From contig JAVBRO010000001.1 in the NCBI GenBank assembly GCA_031547885.1, forward strand, positions 418,012 through 482,011: 64,000 bases of DNA. The letters run 5' to 3'. Made by a program: the position numbers and the translations under genes. Within the stretch, counting starts at the first letter, position 1; every line of letters starts with the position of its first letter. Under the pieces are notes generated by a model that saw only the letters and a program-made list of their open reading frames with translations, ran no database searches and was not told the DNA's origin. The DNA comes from UBA940 sp031547885. Lineage in GTDB: Bacteria; Bacteroidota; Bacteroidia; Bacteroidales; Rikenellaceae. This document shows, piece by piece, positions 51,062 to 59,047 of the stretch.

Positions 51062-52015
51062 CTACAGCCATTTTTTGAGCCTGAAGAACCCCAGCGTCGC
51101 GCCCGACGCAATGACCATCATCACCACCGTTATCCAGAACGACTTGAGGCCCCCCATCTGCTGCCACGGCAGCAGTACGTTCATGCCGTAGACACTGGCT
51201 ATCAGGGTAGAAGGCATGAAGAAGACCGAGGCCACGGTGAATATTTTGGTGGTCTTGTTCTGTTCGATATTGATGAGGCCCATCACGGTGTCCTTGAGGT
51301 AGTCGAGCCGCTCGAAACTGAAGTCGGTGTGGCTGATGAGCGAATTTACGTCGCGCATCATGAGCTGCAGGCGCGGGTAGACGTCGTTGGGAAAATGTTC
51401 GCTGCGCAGCACACCCGACAGCACCCTCTGGCGGTCGAAAATGCTTTCGCGGATCATCATCATGCTCTCCTGTGCGGCGTTTATATGCTTGATAAGCTGC
51501 TCGTTGCTGCGAACCTCATTTCCGACCTGGGTACTGAGCCCCGATATCTTGCGCGCCTCGGCCTCGACGAGGTCGGCGTCGAAGTCGATCCGTATCTCGA
51601 GTATCGAAACGAAAAGGTGATAGCCGGTCGGATAGGCTTTATAATTGATTTGCAGCCGCTTGCCCATTTCATTGAAGGTGCGCGACTCGGCGTTTCGAAC
51701 CGTCACCAAAAGTCCTTCCGCGATGATGAATGAAATAGGCTCGACCACGAACCCGTCTTCCTTCGGAACGAAGAAGTTCGAGTTCGCGGTGATGCTGTTC
51801 TCTGTCTCGGCGTATTTCGACGAGCTTTCGATCTCTTCGACCTCCTGCCGCGAAAGCAGGTCGACGTCGAGGTAATCTTCCACGGCCTTCTGCTCTTTCA
51901 TGGTGGGCGAGAGCAGATCTATCCACAGGACGTCGTCGTAGCCGAGTTCGTCGAGCAGTTCGAGATCGGCGTTGCGGATTATTTTGTTGTGTTGCTTAAG
52001 GTAAATCGTAATCAT
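51062..52015 (-). CDS. corA: CorA-family divalent cation transporter
   Basis: The 317-residue protein has the CorA cytoplasmic alpha/beta domain with long helices (about residues 1-255) and two C-terminal membrane helices. The pore signature YGMN is at the end of the first one (SVYGMNVLLP). It functions as a homopentamer for Mg2+ influx. I start at the ATG at 52015 (MITIYLKQHNK), since the extended frame begins upstream with unlikely residues. The small C-terminal tail RLKKWL is basic, as expected for cytoplasmic facing. Confidence 0.93.
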   Translation of the reverse strand: MITIYLKQHNKIIRNADLELLDELGYDDVLWIDLLSPTMKEQKAVEDYLDVDLLSRQEVEEIESSSKYAETENSITANSNFFVPKEDGFVVEPISFIIAEGLLVTVRNAESRTFNEMGKRLQINYKAYPTGYHLFVSILEIRIDFDADLVEAEARKISGLSTQVGNEVRSNEQLIKHINAAQESMMMIRESIFDRQRVLSGVLRSEHFPNDVYPRLQLMMRDVNSLISHTDFSFERLDYLKDTVMGLINIEQNKTTKIFTVASVFFMPSTLIASVYGMNVLLPWQQMGGLKSFWITVVMMVIASGATLGFFRLKKWL

Positions 52016-52103
52016 GGATTCCCGTATTGAGAGGTTTGACATCTCGTTGATTTCCTGAGAGTGCAACCCCGGGACGGGCGCCGCACTACCTGTAAGAAAT
52101 CAG

Positions 52104-52880
52104 TCAGCCGGGATTGGCGTGGAGCGTGGTCTTCAGGCCGGTATTCCAGAAGCGCTCGAGCGCCTTGCGTTTTTGTCCGTCGAAAATAAAATCTATGTTT
52201 CGCGTCAGGTAGTCGTAGGCGTACTCCCTGCCGGTGTAGTCCGACTCCAGGATCGATTCGTAGATGCGTTCGACGCCGAGCGTCAGAGCATCTTCCAAAG
52301 CGGCGAGCGTCTCTTCAGGAACGCTTTTGCGCGCGACCCAAACGGCGAAAACAAACGGCAGGTGCTCGTGCTTTTGCCACTCTTCGGCGAGGTCCCATGT
52401 ATTTTTGAAACGGCCTTCATTTTCGAAAACCTTGTCGCCTATCAGCACGAAAGCGTCGCCCGGGGCGGGATTTTCCAGAACAGAATAATCGGTCAGGCCG
52501 GCCCACTCGGGTTTGATGTTCCAGTATTTTGCGGCGAGGTATTTTGCAAGCCTTACAGATGTCATCGAATGGCTGTCGAGCCACAGGCGCTTGATATCCT
52601 TGAGTGGCGAATCGCTCATCACTACCACAGTGCGCACAGGTCCGTCGGCACCGATACACCACGAGGTGACGATATCGAAATCCTTGTCGGCGATCTCCGC
52701 GAGGCCGCCTACCGGTATCAATGCTATATCTGCTTTACGGGAATTGAACGCTTCGGCGCAGCCGCTGGGGGGAGACAACAAGAGTTCGGCACGCAGGTCA
52801 GCCGCGTGGCGAATACCATACAGGAACGGAATGGTATTCAGATATGATACCGCTGCTATACTTACCACCGGACGGGTCAT
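52104..52880 (-). CDS. mqnA: Chorismate dehydratase MqnA
   Basis: This 258-residue protein makes 3-enolpyruvylbenzoate from chorismate, the first step of the futalosine route to menaquinone. Signature residues are SYLNTIPFLYG (about 11-21) with the conserved SYLN, PSGCAEAF and the ALIPVGGL strand. The periplasmic-binding-like fold of MqnA/MqnD leaves some chance of MqnD, but SYLNT is typical of MqnA. It lies upstream of corA in the same direction with a gap of 88 bases. No other futalosine-route gene is in the window. Confidence 0.85.
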   Translation of the reverse strand: MTRPVVSIAAVSYLNTIPFLYGIRHAADLRAELLLSPPSGCAEAFNSRKADIALIPVGGLAEIADKDFDIVTSWCIGADGPVRTVVVMSDSPLKDIKRLWLDSHSMTSVRLAKYLAAKYWNIKPEWAGLTDYSVLENPAPGDAFVLIGDKVFENEGRFKNTWDLAEEWQKHEHLPFVFAVWVARKSVPEETLAALEDALTLGVERIYESILESDYTGREYAYDYLTRNIDFIFDGQKRKALERFWNTGLKTTLHANPG

Positions 52881-52933
52881 CCATATACGCTCCTAATTGA
52901 TTTGACTTCTCCGCCTTTCGGGGGCGTTCCCGG

Positions 52934-52941
52934 CAAAAGTA
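52934..52941 (-). promoter_or_regulatory. -7 box TACTTTTG for mqnA
   Basis: TAnnTTTG match on the minus strand, 53 bases before the ATG at 52880. Confidence 0.5.
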
Positions 52942-53057
52942 CTAAATTTATCCATACGGTGTTCCCCTGTGCGCTTCTTTTTCTGTTTTAACCGCTTTTG
53001 CGGCGTATGGACCGGCATTCGTCATTGACGGGATTTTAATTTCCGGTAAAAAACATA

Positions 53058-53065
53058 TATATTTG
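53058..53065 (+). promoter_or_regulatory. -7 box TATATTTG for the FkbM gene
   Basis: TATATTTG 55 bases upstream of the ATG at 53121. The rest of the 52881-53120 gap shows nothing else. Confidence 0.55.
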
Positions 53066-53120
53066 GACCCTCAACAACAGCCCGGCAAAAAACAGCCTGC
53101 ATCACAAAACCTTACGGAAT

Positions 53121-53966
53121 ATGCTGAATTTCATCAAAAGGAAACGCGCTAAGAAACAACAGAAAAGAACTTTCTGTGAATATGGTTATAAAGTGGACAG
53201 TTTCAAAATAGAGACCGGCGGCGCAGGCACTGTCGAATACGCCCAGTGGCTGCATCCTTTTGTGAAGCCGAAAGCCCTGACCGAGGAGTCCGTCCTTTTC
53301 TATAAGAGTCTGTTCCGGCCGGGTGCAATGGCCATCGACATCGGGGCGCACATGGGCGACACCGCCGTTCCCATGGCACTTGCGGCGGGCAAAGAGGGGT
53401 TGGTGCTGGCCCTGGAACCGAACATGTATGTCTACAAGATACTGGAGAAAAACGCATCGCTGAACCCGCAGCACACCCGCATCGTACCGCTGTGCTGTGC
53501 CGCCACGGCCGAGGACGGCACCTTCACGTTCAACTATTCGGATGCGTCGTTCTGCAACGGCGGGTTCCTGTCGAAGATCAAAACCCGCAGGCACGGCCAC
53601 AATTTTCCGCTGGAGGTGAAGGGTATCAACCTCGAAAGGTATCTGTTAGAGAATTATCCGGACGACCTCAAAAGGCTGGAATTCATTAAGGTCGACGCCG
53701 AGGGATACGACGCTGAGATACTCAGTTCGCTGCCCACTATTATCAGGGACTATCAACCCACCATGATAATCGAGTGCTACAAAAGGCTGACCGTCGAAGA
53801 GCGGCACGTGCTGTACGACCTGGTCGACGGCTACGGCTACGACCTGTTCTATCTTGAGGATTTCGAGAAGACCGGCGAAAAGAAGAAAATAGGGCGTGAG
53901 AATATGACTGACGAGCGCCATTTCGACATGCTTGCGGTCAGCCGCAGCCGGAAACTGTTACCGTAA
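53121..53966 (+). CDS. FkbM-family SAM-dependent methyltransferase
   Basis: The 281-residue protein has the FkbM fold. The SAM-binding motif I is AMAIDIGAHMGDTAVPMA (about residues 70-87), the acidic strand end LALEPNMYV follows, and IKVDAEGYDAEIL is the conserved FkbM block. FkbM enzymes O-methylate sugars or small molecules, often in capsule or glycan loci. Here it stands alone with no glycosyltransferases nearby. A basic N-terminus (MLNFIKRKRAKKQQKR) may bring it to membrane or nucleic acid. The substrate is unknown. Confidence 0.87.
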   Translation: MLNFIKRKRAKKQQKRTFCEYGYKVDSFKIETGGAGTVEYAQWLHPFVKPKALTEESVLFYKSLFRPGAMAIDIGAHMGDTAVPMALAAGKEGLVLALEPNMYVYKILEKNASLNPQHTRIVPLCCAATAEDGTFTFNYSDASFCNGGFLSKIKTRRHGHNFPLEVKGINLERYLLENYPDDLKRLEFIKVDAEGYDAEILSSLPTIIRDYQPTMIIECYKRLTVEERHVLYDLVDGYGYDLFYLEDFEKTGEKKKIGRENMTDERHFDMLAVSRSRKLLP

Positions 53967-54002
53967 TTCGGAAACCGGGCGAAACCGCCCATTTACTCAT
54001 GG

Positions 54003-54455
54003 CTATTCCCTGTTTTTACTGTCGAGCCATATCGTCACCGGCCCGTCGTTAATAAGGGCGACTTTCATCTCGGCGCCGAACACCCCGGTTTTGACTTCTG
54101 TCCCGGCAGTTTCCGAAAGCCGCGCACAGAACTGCTCGTAAAGCGGTTTGGCTATCTCTTCCTTCGCCGACCGGATGTACGACGGCCTGTTCCCCTTTTT
54201 GGTCGAGGCATGCAGCGTGAACTGGCTGACGGCAAGTATCTCCCCGCCGACCTGCGCCACGTCGAGATTCATCACCCCGTCCGCGTCGTCGAAAATGCGC
54301 AGCCGGCTCACTTTTCCGGCCAGCCACTCTATATCTTCCGCACCGTCGGCATCCTCGACACCCACAAGCAGCAGCAGTCCCGGCCCGATCTCCGAAAACA
54401 CCGTCCCATCGATCTCCACCGCCGCACCTAAAACCCTTTGAATCAATACCCTCAT
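54003..54455 (-). CDS. dtd: D-aminoacyl-tRNA deacylase
   Basis: The 150-residue homodimeric enzyme removes D-amino acids mischarged on tRNA. The chiral-selection motif GxP is in INDGPVTIWLDS and the SQFTLHA motif is in VSQFTLHASTKKGNRPSY. Normal in length. It is convergent with the FkbM gene (37-base gap). The region upstream of its start, 54456-54729, contains only repeat islands. Confidence 0.95.
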   Translation of the reverse strand: MRVLIQRVLGAAVEIDGTVFSEIGPGLLLLVGVEDADGAEDIEWLAGKVSRLRIFDDADGVMNLDVAQVGGEILAVSQFTLHASTKKGNRPSYIRSAKEEIAKPLYEQFCARLSETAGTEVKTGVFGAEMKVALINDGPVTIWLDSKNRE

Positions 54456-54484
54456 TTTGTAATCTCAAATCAAATCCGAGTTTT

Positions 54485-54597
54485 AAAAAAGCGTTAAACA
54501 GGCGGAGTGACTAAAATGGAAGTCAGCGGGGTAGCCCGAAGTCGGCCGCGATTAGACGCCCGCTGTACCATTTTAGGTGCTCCGCAGTAGCTTTTTT
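54485..54597 (+). repeat. Element F, extended copy
   Basis: Nested arms: AAAAAAGC with GCTTTTTT (54485-54492, 54590-54597), GCGGAG with CTCCGC (54502-54507, 54580-54585), CTAAAATGG with CCATTTTAG (54511-54519, 54568-54576), AGCGGG with CCCGCT (54525-54530, 54559-54564). The copy at 39387-39433 has CTAAAGTGG/CCACTTTAG instead. It lies beyond the polA stop in the minus direction. Confidence 0.75.
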
Positions 54598-54617
54598 GAA
54601 CCTCGGCCAGTTTTTAA

Positions 54618-54707
54618 CTTCGTTTTCCTCCTTGCGCTCGGCCATTCGAATAAATTCGATGGCCCTCGCTTTGCGTCGGTTGCTACTTTTTTCTGGTAAA
54701 AAAGTAG
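54618..54707 (+). repeat. Element G plus T-rich hairpin
   Basis: Element G from TTTAACTTCGTTTTCC to GCGTCGGTTG has core CAT-t-CGAAT-aa-ATTCG-ATG extended by GGC/GCC. Then CTACTTTTTT (54683-54692) pairs with AAAAAAGTAG (54698-54707), the same type of hairpin that opens element E. Confidence 0.75.
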
Positions 54708-54729
54708 TTAATGGAATTCCTTTAAAAAA

Positions 54730-57648
54730 TCAATGCGCCTCGAGCCAATTCTCCCCTATGCCGTAATCTACGACGAGATCCACCGAAAGCTTCGCGGCAT
54801 GCTCCATGGCGTCTACCACAAGCGCAATGACCTCTTCGCGTTCGGAGCGCACCATATCGACCACCACTTCGTCATGCACCTGCAGTATCATCTTGGATTG
54901 CAGCCCGTGTTTGCGCAGACCCTCGTTTATACGGATCATGGCTATCTTCATAATATCGGCGGCACTCCCCTGCAGAGGAGCGTTAATCGCGTTCCGTTCG
55001 GCCAGCCCACGGGCCACGGCATTGCGTGAATTGATGTCGGCAAGGAACCGACGGCGTCCGAAAATCGTTGATACGTAGCCGGTTTCACGCGCCTCCGCCA
55101 CCACACGATCCATATACTCCTTTACCTTTGGGTACGAGCGGAAGTAACCGTCGATGATATCTTTTGCTTCGGTGCGCGGAATGCGCAGCCGCTGCGAAAG
55201 CCCGAAAGCCGATATGCCGTATATGATGCCGAAGTTGGCGGTTTTTGCCTTGCGCCTCATTTCTGGAGTGACCTGGTCGAGGGGAACGCCGAATATGCGT
55301 GCGGCGGTGGCGCGGTGGATATCCTCTCCCGCACGGAACGCTTCGATCAGCGCGGGGTCTCCGCTCAAATCGGCCATCAGGCGCAGTTCGACCTGGCTGT
55401 AGTCGGCCGACAGCAGCAGGTGTCCGCTGTCCGAGGGTATGAACGCCTTGCGGATCATCCGCCCCTGCTCCTCGCGAACGGGGATATTCTGCAGGTTGGG
55501 ATTGGTCGACGAAAGCCGTCCCGTCGCCGTAACAGCCTGATTATATGAAGTATGTATTCGTCCGGTCCGGGGATTGACGATCTGCGGCAGGGCCTCGACG
55601 TATGTCGAAAGCAATTTTTTGACGCCCCTGTATTCCAGGATCAGTTCAACGATGGGATGTTTGTCGGCAATGCTCTGGAGCGTCTCCTCATCGGTGCTGT
55701 ACTGTTTGGTCTTGGTCAGTTTCGGCTTCTCGACCAGCTTCATTTTGCCGAACAGCACCTCGCCCAGTTGTCCTGGTGAGTTGACGTTGAGCGCCGGTTC
55801 CCCGGCCATTTCGCGCACGCGGTTCTCCAATTCGTCCAACTGCCGGGCCAGTTCCTTCGCGTATTCGGCAAGTATCGAGGTGTCTATGCGGACCCCCTCC
55901 CACTCCATAGATTCGAGCACCCCTATCATCGGCTCCTCGATCTCCAGATATAGTTTTTCAAGCTCCTGTTCGCCCACCAGACGCCACAGAATGTGTTTCA
56001 GCTGCAGGGTCACGTCGGCATCCTCGCAGGCATAGTCGGCCACCCGCTCGACCGGCACCATATCCATCGTCAGTTGCCGTGCGCCGCTCCCTATCAATGC
56101 GGAGATCTGAACCGGGTCGTAATTCAAATATTTATGGGCCAGATAGTTCATGCCATGGCGTGACTCGGGATCGAGCAGGTAGTGCAGGATCATTGTGTCG
56201 TACTTCCGCCCGCGGACCTCTATCCCGGCGGCGCGCATGAACATGTCGTCGAACTTGATGTTCTGCCCGATCTTGGCTATGTCCGGGTTTTCGAAGAGCG
56301 GTTTCAGTATGGCGGCTTTGGCGGCCTGGGTTTCAGGCGTCAGGGGGACATAAAAAGCCTCGTGCGGCTCGGCCGAGAGAGAAATGCCCACCATGCGGTT
56401 GGTAAAGCAGTCGTAACCGTTGGTCTCTGTGTCGTAGCAGAACTCTTCCAGCTTACTGAAGCGCGCAGCAAGTTCCCTCAGTTCATCGTCACCTGCCACA
56501 ACTTTATATTGATGTGGAACGGTGTGTATATTTTCGACCGCCGCCGCGAACAGGTCGCCCTGTTCGGTGGTCTCCGCATCGCCGCTTGCAAGCACGTCTT
56601 CGAACAGCGAACCCTGCCCTGCAAGTGACGGCGGCGTTTTTTTCGGGGGAACAGCCGTCTGCTTTGCAGGCACCGGAGCCGAAGCCCTTTCTTCTGCCGG
56701 CGGCGTTCCGCATTGAACCGGCTGCATCTTCTCGTCGAGCGTCCCTTTGCACAGTATCGCCGAGTTGAACGGCGACCGGCTGTCGGTCATCATCTCGCGC
56801 AGGAACGAAGTGAAACCCAGCTCAGCGTATATGTCGCGCAGGCATGGGCAGTCGGGGTCCTCCATCTCGAGCGCCGAGGGGATAAAATCCACGGGGGCGT
56901 CGGTATCTATCGTCACCAACTGTTTGGCCAGCAGCAGTTGGTCGCGCGAAGCGAGAATGCTGTCGTGCTGCCGGCCGCCGATGCTGTCGATGTTGGCAAG
57001 TATATTCTCAACCGTACCGTATTGGCTCACAAGCTTTATCGCCCCTTTTTCGCCGATGCCGGGAACGCCCGGAACGTTGTCCGAAGCGTCGCCCCACAGC
57101 GCCAGAATATCCGCGACCAACCGCGGATCATCGATGCCATAATATTCCTTGATCGCCTTTCTGTCGACGATTTCGATCCCTTCGCCGTTCTTGCGCTGCT
57201 TATATATAAAAGCGTCGTCGCCCACCAACTGCCCGTAATCCTTGTCCGGTGTCACCATATACGTATCGTAACCCTTCCCGGCCGCCTTCACCGACAGCGT
57301 ACCGATCACATCGTCGGCCTCCCACTTCGGAACCTCCAGAATGGGAATGCGCATCGCTTCCAGAATCTGCTTGATGTACGGCACCGACAGCAGGATATCC
57401 TCGGGCGTCGCGCTGCGGTTGGCCTTATACAGAGGATAAAGGTCGTGACGGAAATTACCTCCCTTCGGGTCGAAAGCCACCCCGAGGTACTTCGGCTTCT
57501 CCTTTATGATGACATCGCGCACGAACTTCGTAAAACCAAAAATTGCGGATGTGTTCAACCCCGCCGCATTGCGCATCGGCCTCCCCAGAAAAGCATAATA
57601 TGCCCTGAAAATCAAAGCATAAGCATCAACCAAAAACAATTTAGGCAT
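54730..57648 (-). CDS. polA: DNA polymerase I
   Basis: The 972-residue polymerase has a 5'-3' flap-nuclease domain (about residues 1-290), a Pro/Ala-rich linker (about 305-355), a 3'-5' exonuclease domain (about 390-560) and the polymerase domain (about 580-972). The proofreading residues are intact: FCYDTETNG, GQNIKFDDMF and YACEDADVT. Polymerase motif A is SADYSQVELR and motif C QVHDEVVV. It replaces RNA primers and repairs DNA. The linker contains CGTPPAEERAS, possibly encoded by an old M repeat. The gene ends in a repeat island and starts 19 bases from an E element on the other side. Confidence 0.97.
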   Translation of the reverse strand: MPKLFLVDAYALIFRAYYAFLGRPMRNAAGLNTSAIFGFTKFVRDVIIKEKPKYLGVAFDPKGGNFRHDLYPLYKANRSATPEDILLSVPYIKQILEAMRIPILEVPKWEADDVIGTLSVKAAGKGYDTYMVTPDKDYGQLVGDDAFIYKQRKNGEGIEIVDRKAIKEYYGIDDPRLVADILALWGDASDNVPGVPGIGEKGAIKLVSQYGTVENILANIDSIGGRQHDSILASRDQLLLAKQLVTIDTDAPVDFIPSALEMEDPDCPCLRDIYAELGFTSFLREMMTDSRSPFNSAILCKGTLDEKMQPVQCGTPPAEERASAPVPAKQTAVPPKKTPPSLAGQGSLFEDVLASGDAETTEQGDLFAAAVENIHTVPHQYKVVAGDDELRELAARFSKLEEFCYDTETNGYDCFTNRMVGISLSAEPHEAFYVPLTPETQAAKAAILKPLFENPDIAKIGQNIKFDDMFMRAAGIEVRGRKYDTMILHYLLDPESRHGMNYLAHKYLNYDPVQISALIGSGARQLTMDMVPVERVADYACEDADVTLQLKHILWRLVGEQELEKLYLEIEEPMIGVLESMEWEGVRIDTSILAEYAKELARQLDELENRVREMAGEPALNVNSPGQLGEVLFGKMKLVEKPKLTKTKQYSTDEETLQSIADKHPIVELILEYRGVKKLLSTYVEALPQIVNPRTGRIHTSYNQAVTATGRLSSTNPNLQNIPVREEQGRMIRKAFIPSDSGHLLLSADYSQVELRLMADLSGDPALIEAFRAGEDIHRATAARIFGVPLDQVTPEMRRKAKTANFGIIYGISAFGLSQRLRIPRTEAKDIIDGYFRSYPKVKEYMDRVVAEARETGYVSTIFGRRRFLADINSRNAVARGLAERNAINAPLQGSAADIMKIAMIRINEGLRKHGLQSKMILQVHDEVVVDMVRSEREEVIALVVDAMEHAAKLSVDLVVDYGIGENWLEAH

Positions 57649-57667
57649 TCCTTTTTTCTTTTTTTAT

Positions 57668-58009
57668 GTTACTTTTTGACGTCAAAAAGTAACCAAAAAA
57701 CGGCGGCAACAGCCGCAGCGGTTTATTTGATACCCTTTTGAAGTGAATTAATGTTTATAAGAATGTTCCCGTCATCTGGAGTTATTGAAATTATGCGGCA
57801 GGCGGAGCCTGTGCATTTTCTCGCTCAGAATTTATCTTGAAAATTAATTTTCAGAGTAAATTCTGAGCAGGAAAAGTTGCACTTCGTGCAACCCGCATAA
57901 TTTTAATAACCGGCAAAATCCGCAAAACATCCTTATCACCACAAACCTAAAATAGTAGGAAACGGAGTTTCCGCAAAAATTTTTGGTGCTACCTTTTTTA
58001 AAAGGTAGC
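57668..58009 (+). repeat. Element E, large copy between polA and queD
   Basis: Same order as at 33984-33653 (minus): 26-bp perfect palindrome (57668-57693), GC hairpin then AGCGGTTTATTTGAT, CAGGC-gga-GCCTG (57799-57811), AT hairpin with arms CTCAGAATTTA and TAAATTCTGAG (57824-57834, 57857-57867), GTTGCAC-ttc-GTGCAAC (57876-57892), GGAAAC-gga-GTTTCC (57958-57972), terminal hairpin GCTACC-TTTTTTAAAA-GGTAGC (57988-58009). The queD stop is 9 bases beyond. It contains no ORF of note. Confidence 0.85.
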
Positions 58010-58017
58010 GAAAGAAA

Positions 58018-58467
58018 TCATATATTATCTTCCGAAAGCCATTCAGCGTAGGATGTGGCGGTTTCGGATAGTCGGACGGAGCAGAGCGTGACGCCGGCGG
58101 GGAGCAGCGGGCGGATTGTTTCGACGAAGTGCGCGACGAGGTTTTCGCTGGTGGGCTGCCAGTCGACCGCGACAACGTTGTCATAATGCGACGAGAGAGC
58201 GGCGGCCAGTTCCGCGTTTTCCGGGGTGCGGCGCACGACGAAAGCGTGGTCGTAGCGTCCGACTATCTCCTGTTGCACGATCCGTTTCAGTTCGCCGAAG
58301 TCGACCACCATACCCTGTTTGGGCGAGTCGCCGCGGAGCGGTTCGCCTTTGACGGTGACCCACAGGCGGTACGAATGCCCGTGGATCTGGCGGCACGCGC
58401 CGTCGTGTCCCTCGAGCGCGTGGGCCATCTCGAACGAGAACTCCTTTGTTACCCTTATCACTGTCAT
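58018..58467 (-). CDS. queD: 6-carboxy-tetrahydropterin synthase, QueD-like
   Basis: The 149-residue enzyme of the PTPS fold converts dihydroneopterin triphosphate to 6-carboxytetrahydropterin for queuosine. Zinc ligands lie in MAHALEG and IHGHSYRL; the catalytic Cys is in GACRQIHGH; ETATSYAEW is the C-terminal pterin anchor. QueD and PTPS look alike; QueD is likelier in a gut anaerobe. It overlaps nothing but follows the lrp-like gene by 7 bases and is the end of a kbl-lrp-queD cluster. Confidence 0.85.
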   Translation of the reverse strand: MTVIRVTKEFSFEMAHALEGHDGACRQIHGHSYRLWVTVKGEPLRGDSPKQGMVVDFGELKRIVQQEIVGRYDHAFVVRRTPENAELAAALSSHYDNVVAVDWQPTSENLVAHFVETIRPLLPAGVTLCSVRLSETATSYAEWLSEDNI

Positions 58468-58474
58468 CCTGCGC

Positions 58475-58948
58475 CTATCCTTTTGAATCCTCGATAGATA
58501 CCTGGCGGGCGAAGGTCTCGCTCAACGAGATGAACGTCTCGGTGGTGGTGATCCCCTGCACGGTCAGTATCTTATCGAAAATGGTGTGCATCAGGTGCTC
58601 GTTGTCGCGGCAGTAGACCTTGATAAGAATGTTGTATTTACCCGTCAGGAAGTAGCACTCGACGACTTCAGGCACATTTCGCAGGCTTTCGACGGTGCTT
58701 CCGTGGAGCGACACTTCGCGCAGTTGTATGCCGATTATGGCGCAGACATCGAACCCGAGCGTTTTGGGATCGACGATCAGGCGCGCGCCCTGTATCACGC
58801 CGAGATCGGTCAGTTTTTTGACCCTCTGGTGTATAGCGGCGCCCGAAATCCCGCATTCGCGCGCGATCTCGAGGTAAGGCATCCTGGCATTTTTCATCAG
58901 AGACCGCAATATTTTGTGGTCGATGTGGTCCATTTCTACTTTAGGCAT
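58475..58948 (-). CDS. Lrp/AsnC-family regulator
   Basis: The 157-residue protein has an N-terminal winged helix-turn-helix (about residues 8-57, DHKILRSLMKNARMPYLEIA) and a C-terminal RAM ligand-binding domain (about 70-150) with the glycine-type effector loop LTGKYNILIKVY. Lrp-type regulators respond to amino acids. It lies 99 bases downstream of kbl and 7 bases upstream of queD, so control of threonine/glycine interconversion by an amino-acid effector is a natural suggestion. The effector is not predictable. Confidence 0.9.
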   Translation of the reverse strand: MPKVEMDHIDHKILRSLMKNARMPYLEIARECGISGAAIHQRVKKLTDLGVIQGARLIVDPKTLGFDVCAIIGIQLREVSLHGSTVESLRNVPEVVECYFLTGKYNILIKVYCRDNEHLMHTIFDKILTVQGITTTETFISLSETFARQVSIEDSKG

Positions 58949-59047
58949 GATTGTATTGTTTTTTAGTTGATCGTCTGGTCAAAAAAAGTGTAATAAATAA
59001 TTTAACCTGCTTTGTTAAATTATTTAACTTCTTTCATTTTTCATCTA

